From contig NC_079892.1 of the NCBI RefSeq assembly GCF_024868665.1, positions 2,892,857-2,956,856 on the forward strand: DNA of 64,000 nt, written 5' to 3'. A program made the translations under genes and the position numbers. Below the pieces are notes generated by a model. The model was not told where the DNA came from. It searched no databases and worked only from the letters and a program-made list of their open reading frames with translations. Source of the DNA: Triplophysa rosa. Taxonomy: Eukaryota > Chordata > Actinopteri > Cypriniformes > Nemacheilidae. Shown one piece after another: positions 58,602 to 64,000 of this stretch; position 1 is the stretch's first letter; every line of letters begins with the position of its first letter.

Positions 58602-60029
58602 CAGTGTTGCCAGATAGAGTTGAAGGTTTCCAGCCAAAAAACGGTCCAAACCCCGCCCAAACGCACACAAAACCGCCCAAAATATTTGATTAATATTTGG
58701 TTAAATTTGATCAATATTTAGCTATTTTAAATGCAGTGTTGGGTGTAACTAGTTACTAAGTAATTAGTTACTGTAATTTAATTACTTTTCCCTTGAAAAA
58801 GTAAAGTAAGGGATTACTCTTATTTTTTCTGTAATTTAATTACAGTTACTTCTGACGTAATTAAACTAAATACTTTGTGTAATATGTGTGTGTGCAGAAG
58901 AGGAATTGACATCAAAATTCAAAGTCTAACTTCAAAATCCGTGCTTTAACGTATAATTCTCACATTTGTAATTAATAATAATACTTTATGTAGTTTTATA
59001 TTATTTATTTGACTGAATTAAAAGAGCCGTTTCATGCCTATCCTTGAATCACTTAACTCATCAAGGTTGATGTAGGATATAAAAAGTAATTAGTAATAAG
59101 TAATTAAATACTTTTTGAAGAGAGTAACTTGTACAGTAATCTAATTACATTATCGAATATGTAATTAGTAACTAGTAATTAATTACTTTTTCAGAGTAAC
59201 TTACCCAACACTGTTTAAATGCCACAATTAATGTACCATGCTATGGCTAGCGACATACACCAGCAGCAACGGAACCACAGTAACAAAATGACAACATAAG
59301 ACGTTCACATCTTTGGCCCATGGCCCCGCCCTCACACCACACACAATGTACTTTTACAGTGTAGATTTAGTTTAAAGATCATTCACATACCCAATTCGTT
59401 AATAACGAGTTCAACAATGTGTATTGAAATTATATTTTATACTTCAAATATTATTATTTTAACTATTATTATTACTACTACATTTTACTCATTATAAACA
59501 GGTGTGTAAGTAAGAGCGAGACAGACAGAGAGAGGGAGATGTTAAGCCTAACGTTACCTTTAAATGCAGAACAGTAACAGGGTGTCGGTTGTAACTTGAC
59601 AGGATGCTGAAGAACAGCTGAACGCAACTTTTCAGAATCACTCTCCCACTCCTTTCTGTAACATTTTTTATATTTTGCCCACTTAGACTTCGGCATATTG
59701 ACTGTTTATATTTCCCGCTGAGTTTTGGCTGCTTCTCTTTTGGCGGTTGCAAAACTGTCTTTGGCGGTGGCAAACACTCGTGATTGGCTAAAAGCCGCGG
59801 GCTAGCATGCGACCTCGTCAGTGGGCGTGTTTAGGAACGTCACGATTACTAATTGGATGGAGTACACGCACACTCGGGTTTTGTTAAATAAGAAGCCTAT
59901 ACATTGTACATGTTTCAAACCCGCCAAACTGATCCCTAATCCGCCCAAATTTTGTCCACCCGCCCAAGCCAATTATTACCCGCACAATCAAATTCAAAAC
60001 TGCACAACCCGCCCAATCTGGCAACACTG
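58602..60029 (-). mobile_element. hAT element, 1428 bp, with transposase 5' remnant and a nested MITE
   Basis: Termini CAGTGTTGCCAGAT and the complementary ATCTGGCAACACTG are flanked by perfect 8-bp duplications GCGGTGAG (58594-58601 and 60030-60037). On the minus strand, from 59696, a short frame starts MPKSKWAKYKKCYRKEWES, a typical N-terminus of fish hAT-derived transposases. It runs out after about 25 recognisable residues, so most of the transposase has been deleted. Both subterminal regions have clustered 'cccgccca' motifs. It is non-autonomous now. Confidence 0.88.
58734..59213. mobile_element. 480-bp MITE nested in the hAT element
   Basis: Termini CAGTGTTGGGTGTAACTAG and the complement of CAGTGTTGGGTAAGTTAC are flanked by perfect 8-bp duplications TTTAAATG (58726-58733 and 59214-59221). 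The interior is rich in 'taattagt' and 'taattac'. It inserted after its host hAT. Confidence 0.92.
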
Positions 60030-60144
60030 GCGGTGAGAAGTAAACCGCGGTTAAAACGATTAATGATCTTATATGTGAAAGTATAAGCAGAGGACGTTTG
60101 TAAAATGACACAAGCTTTTGTACTTGAGCTGTGGCGGGTTTCAC

Positions 60145-60264
60145 GCGCGCACACACACACACGCACACGCACACACACGCACACACACACACGCACACAC
60201 ACACGCACACACACACACACACACGCACACGCACACGCACGCGCACGCACGCACACACACACAG
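60145..60264. repeat. (CA)n microsatellite with GCAC variants
   Basis: About 120 bp of CA repeats is punctuated by CG steps. Open His-Thr or Cys-Val frames over it are artefacts. Confidence 0.95.
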
Positions 60265-60267
60265 GCT

Positions 60268-60560
60268 TTGGTTGACTATCCCCGTGGGGACAGTCCATAG
60301 GCGTAATGTTTTTATACTGTACAAGCTGTATATTCTATCCCCTATCCCTAACCCTATCCCTAAACCTAAAGATCATAGAACACTTTTTGCATTTTTAGAT
60401 TTAAAAAAAAGATTGTTCTGTACAATTTATAAGCTTTTTTGCTCATGAGGACCTCAATTTTGGTCCCCACGGTGACACGAGTCCCCATGTGTTGGTGTGT
60501 ATTCAGGTTTAGGTCCCCACCGGGATATACAAACATGAACATACACACACACACACACAC
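60268..60560. repeat. fish repeat with 'gtccccac' termini beside CA microsatellites
   Basis: 'ccccgtggggacagtccata' at the left and 'gtccccaccgggatata' at the right are typical ends of a common fish element that sits in CA microsatellites. A 'cccctatccctaaccctatc' stretch lies inside. Confidence 0.6.
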
Positions 60561-60687
60561 TTCCTTGCCCTCCTTCCCCCTTTTTTGATTTACACATCCC
60601 TGTCCTCTCTCTCTGATTGGTTGGATCGTAAACCAAGAGGAGATGGCCTGCATCCAGCCTTGATTTATTATATAATTGTATGTACTT

Positions 60688-60688
60688 N
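60688..60688. other. single ambiguous base N marking an assembly join
   Basis: The only non-ACGT base in the window. Sequence immediately to its right restarts a block already present 9192 bp upstream, so it marks a gap or contig join rather than a simple base-call doubt. Confidence 0.9.
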
Positions 60689-60928
60689 AAATTACAGAGA
60701 CCAAGCAGAATACAGCCAATCAAACTACAGAAGACGGAACTTTCAGCCAATCAAATTGAAGAAGGAAGAACTTCTTGTCGGTAGGCAGGCGCTTAACATG
60801 CACAAACTCCAGTGCGGGGATTCAGTTTTAATGATGACCGTGTAGTGAGATGTAAGAAGGCAAACATAACAAACCCAACGGTTTTAAAATAAAAATGTTA
60901 AATGGTCAGATTCAGAGATGCAAACTAC

Positions 60929-61537
60929 TTAACTTTTGTGAGTTTTGCTGTTGAAAACTTTGAAAAATTTAAAATGGTTTGTCATAGTCTTAAGACGTGT
61001 GTTCGAGTTAACATGTCTAAAAACAGATAAGGAGTTGGGAAGAATGTTCCACCAGGAAGGAGTTGTGAATGAGAATGAGCGGGAAAGTGATTTACTGCCC
61101 TTATGGGAAGGCAGTACAAGATGCCGCTGGTTTGCTGAACGCAGGGATCTTGATGGGGTGTAGGAGTGTAGGAGGGTGTGAAAGTATGTCGGTGCAGATC
61201 CAGTGATAGTCCTGTAGGCAAGCATTAGTGACTTGGAACTGATACAGACTTCAACCGGTAGCCAGTGGAGAGAGATGAAAAGGGGCGTCACATGAGCCCT
61301 TTTGGGCTGTTGGAAGACGAGGCGTGCTGCTGCATTCTGATCCAGCTGGAGCGGTTTGATAGCCTTTGCAGAAAGACCAGAAAGGAGAGCATTGCAGTAG
61401 TCCAACCTTGAGATGGACAAGGAGTTGTGCCACATGCTCAGTGAGATAGGGTCTAGCCTTTCTAATGTTGAATAAGGCATATTCAACACGTATCCTTCAA
61501 AATGAAGCACACGAAACAAAGGCTGCCTTCCAAGCAT
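60929..61537 (-). mobile_element. L2-type LINE C-terminal fragment, second copy
   Basis: The same 202-codon frame as 51737-52345, inside the duplicated block. It is not an independent insertion. Confidence 0.85.
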
Positions 61538-62104
61538 CCTTCAGACTGAAATGTCCTTAAGCGAAAGATGTGCCTTCTTTTTGAGAATCACCCCTAGACG
61601 TGAGTCGGGGATGGATGCAGGACAGGTGAATTTTAGTGATCTGAAAACAGAAAAACTTGCTAACAAAACAGAAAAATGCCAGTCAGTTTGAGTGTATGAG
61701 CTGGCTGGCAACACTTGGAATTTTTGCTGTGCGCCAGGGTTTCATAAATGAACTGGGTCACTCATTCCGCCGTATACATAATCACAGAATATCATATCAA
61801 ATAAAATGAGTTCTGTTGTCACTATTGGCTGAAGTGTTACACGGAAGAACAAAAAAACATATTTCTTTGAACTTTGAATGTTTCAGTGAGCGTCATGGCG
61901 AATAAAAGTGCCACTCCCTGCTCATACTGTAAACCTGTTCAATCTCATCAGATAACACTCAAACCTGGTTACACATCCTGATCTGATGTTCGGATTTGTT
62001 TCTTTGAACTCTGTTTTCTTATTGAGATCGAAAAATTGCACTGTATTTTCTGAACTTTAATTCGACAAGTAGATTTTTTTTATTTGTTAATGCAATTTCT
62101 CGTC

Positions 62105-63618
62105 ATGCATCTATATTTCCAAATCCTCATCGTTCTTTGCCTCATCACTGCCTCCCTGCTGGCTTTGTTTTATATTAACAATGGTCTTGAGAAAAAGGAT
62201 TCATCTGACATTAGGAGGTAAGTTTTGCGTGTATTACAATGGTTGTAATTTAAGTTTCAAGTGCAGACAATGAAAATAAACATTAAAAATGTGTGATTCT
62301 ACAGAAACAGAATATGTAACAATGCTGATAAAACGGTTGACAAAATAAAATATTATTTTAAATAAAAGATGATTCTTTATAATAGTTTCCAGCAATACTA
62401 CAGTATCATACATTTGTCTAGATATTTAATAGAAATTGTGCGACCAAAAATAAAACAAAGATTTCTCACTTAAGCCTCCCAAGTCACATAAAATGTGACA
62501 GTGGCCCTCGGATCATAGATTTCCCCAAACCGCTGTAAGTAAAAGTGTTTTGCTGACATGATAAATCACTTTTAAGTCTTCGCTGCTGTCCTTCTGAAAC
62601 CTTGTATCTGCATATTTCATGATTTTTTGCATAATCATTATTATTAGTCACCCTTTATGTTTTTCACTGGATCTTGCAGATATCTAAACAATAAAAAGCA
62701 TTAAAAAGTGCTTGTCAAGTTTGGAAAAAAACACTGTGTACTGTTAAATACTGTGTTTTCATTTACTGAAAAACAGTGAATTTGGACATACAAGGTTTCA
62801 GACGGTCAGCTATGTCTTACTGTCTATTTTAAAGAATATGGAGTCTGATGAAATCTAGAATGACTTGTTTATTGGTTGCCACTAAAATCCAAATCATTTA
62901 GATTTAAAAAGTTTACATTTCTTTAAACTTTTTTAGATTGCAAGATTTTCTTTTGTTTCAGTATAGGGCCACTTTTCAATGACAATCCCTCTTGTGCCTG
63001 TCGAAACAATAATTTATTAAACCAGTTTGTGCCTGAAAATGAATCGCAGGATCTTCAAAAACGCAGATTAGAAGAGTACAAACAACACCAGATCAGGTTT
63101 GAAAAGATCATATAAAATTTGAATTATAACATCATTAATTGGCATTTAACAAGGAGCTTGTCTTCACATGCTGCACCATAGGACAGGCAAACAGAATGAT
63201 GTTCTTCTAATTGCGCCTTCCAACACCCCCCTTCAGTATCCCATCAGAGGATTCCGAGTATTGCCTATGAATAAAACTCTCATTCCTGGTGAGATGGATT
63301 CCTGATTCTTTTCTAGTTGATTTCACTGAAAACTGTACCTGTTCCCTCAATTTAAATGAGTTATGGTATCTTCCAAGACTTGTATGTTTAAGTTTACAGT
63401 TGCTCATATATTTCAATTTAAATTGACTTCATTTTGTGCTTATTTAAATTGACTGAACACCATTCTTCACAGAAATACACATGAAAATGCATTTTTGACT
63501 TTTGATTTTGTTTTACTCAACATGTATTTATATATGAAATAATCGCAATTTTTCACTCTTAAATAAATATTCATTATTAGGTCTAGCTGTACAAACACCA
63601 AACAGAGACGTTTACCAG
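62105..63618 (+). CDS. b4galnt2: B4GALNT2-like gene, copy 4 (repeat of copy 3), exons 1-4
   Basis: Exons 62105-62217, 62962-63096, 63182-63288 and 63581-63618 correspond base for base to copy 3 exons 1-4. They encode the signal anchor, the stem and the KQNDVLLIAPSNTP to MNKTLIPG segment, ending with the short LAVQTPNRDVYQ exon. Exon 5 and beyond lie past the window end. Given its identity to copy 3 and its start at the N, it may be the same locus assembled twice. If so, its continuation might supply the catalytic exons missing from copy 3. Confidence 0.7.
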
Positions 63619-64000
63619 GTTTGTTTGGCTAATGCACATTTTTTGGAGTATTCATTTTATTTCAAGTATCAATCCTTTATTTCCTACTGATTCTTTATGG
63701 GGTTTTGCTGTCTTTTCAAATTGATTAAACAACGCATGAGTTTGGTTTGTTTTCTCTTTTTAATAATTTAAGGTGGAGGCTTCTCAACTCTTCATTAGGT
63801 ATAGCATAAATATATATTTTATTTACTTTATATTTTATCTTAAAACACTTTCCAAATCTTTAATTGCAAATGCCAGTTACTTATTTTGTTAAAGGACCCA
63901 TTGGATGAAAGTCAATTTTTTTTCTGTGTTTAAGTGCTATAATCGGGTCCCCGGTGCGTCTAGCAACCCAGAAAACATGAAAAACAAGATCCCAGTAACT

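Larger units (their letters stand above)
60689..64000 (+). repeat. duplicate of 51497-54808 (offset 9192)
   Basis: From the base after the N to the window end, the sequence matches 51497-54808 at a constant offset of 9192, with no difference found in the stretches I compared. Intron, exon, LINE and homopolymer lengths are included. It is either a very recent 9.2-kb tandem duplication or, more likely, an unresolved overlap or haplotig join. Confidence 0.92.

Noticed and set aside
60345..60370. 'ccctatccctaaccctatcc' resembling telomere DNA
   Set aside because: It is part of a common fish repeat next to CA microsatellites.
60118..60448. Open frames of repeated His-Thr or Cys-Val residues
   Set aside because: They are translations of the CA microsatellite on either strand.
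1..64000. CRISPR arrays, bacterial operons, phage or integron features
   Set aside because: The sequence is vertebrate. The regular repeats seen are microsatellites, LTR repeats and MITEs, with no spacer-repeat pattern.
1..64000. tRNA, rRNA or microRNA genes
   Set aside because: Reading by eye I found no cloverleaf with A and B boxes and no rRNA core. MITE hairpins could be mistaken for microRNA precursors, but nothing supports that.

Overview
This is vertebrate nuclear DNA, most likely from a cyprinid-type teleost fish. Genes are split by GT-AG introns, the sequence is AT-rich and gene-poor, and most of it is fish transposon debris: palindromic MITEs starting with AAAGGGATAGTTCACCC-type ends, Tol2-like and other hAT elements with 8-bp target duplications, Tc1/mariner elements, L2/CR1-type LINEs, a DIRS-like element and Gypsy-type solo LTRs. 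The species cannot be fixed from sequence alone.

Region 1 (1-24.7 kb) is mostly non-coding and TE-derived. The only convincing coding sequence is a 55-codon terminal exon on + at 18602-18769 of a gene I cannot name. Two weaker upstream exon candidates (8292-8340 and 12325-12390) are phase-compatible with it.

Region 2 (24.7-64 kb) holds a tandem cluster of a family GT12 beta-1,4-N-acetylgalactosaminyltransferase, most like B4GALNT2 and related to GM2/GD2 synthase B4GALNT1. Copy 1 (24764-31074) reads as a complete 10-exon gene with continuous phase, 466 codons, all GT-AG introns, a type II signal anchor and an intact DDD metal-binding motif. Copy 2 (40058-44052) is a pseudogene with several frameshifts, a missing exon 3, DDD changed to DDN, and an exon 5 that appears to have been converted by copy 1. 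Copy 3 (52913-56768) has intact exons 1-5, after which the expected exons 6-10 are replaced by a LINE, a hAT element and other repeats up to a single N at 60688. Copy 4 (from 62105) has exons 1-4 inside a block (60689-64000) that matches 51497-54808 wherever I compared them. The block begins right after the N, so it is more likely an assembly overlap than a fourth gene. An inverted fragment of exon 2 lies at about 50867-50990.

Between and inside the copies are many datable insertions. These include a solo LTR with TSD CACGC (22097-22638), a solo LTR with TSD TGGTC (42020-42320), MITEs with perfect 8-bp TSDs at 21230, 22721, 26710, 34204 and 58734, a 1.43-kb hAT derivative (58602-60029) that contains the 58734 MITE, a dead DD35E transposon (35535-36630) with a non-autonomous relative (44232-45328), a Tol2-like element (31346-33223) that carries another LTR, and a DIRS-like gag/RT remnant (about 47.3-49.6 kb). 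Only copy 1 is likely to make a working Golgi enzyme.
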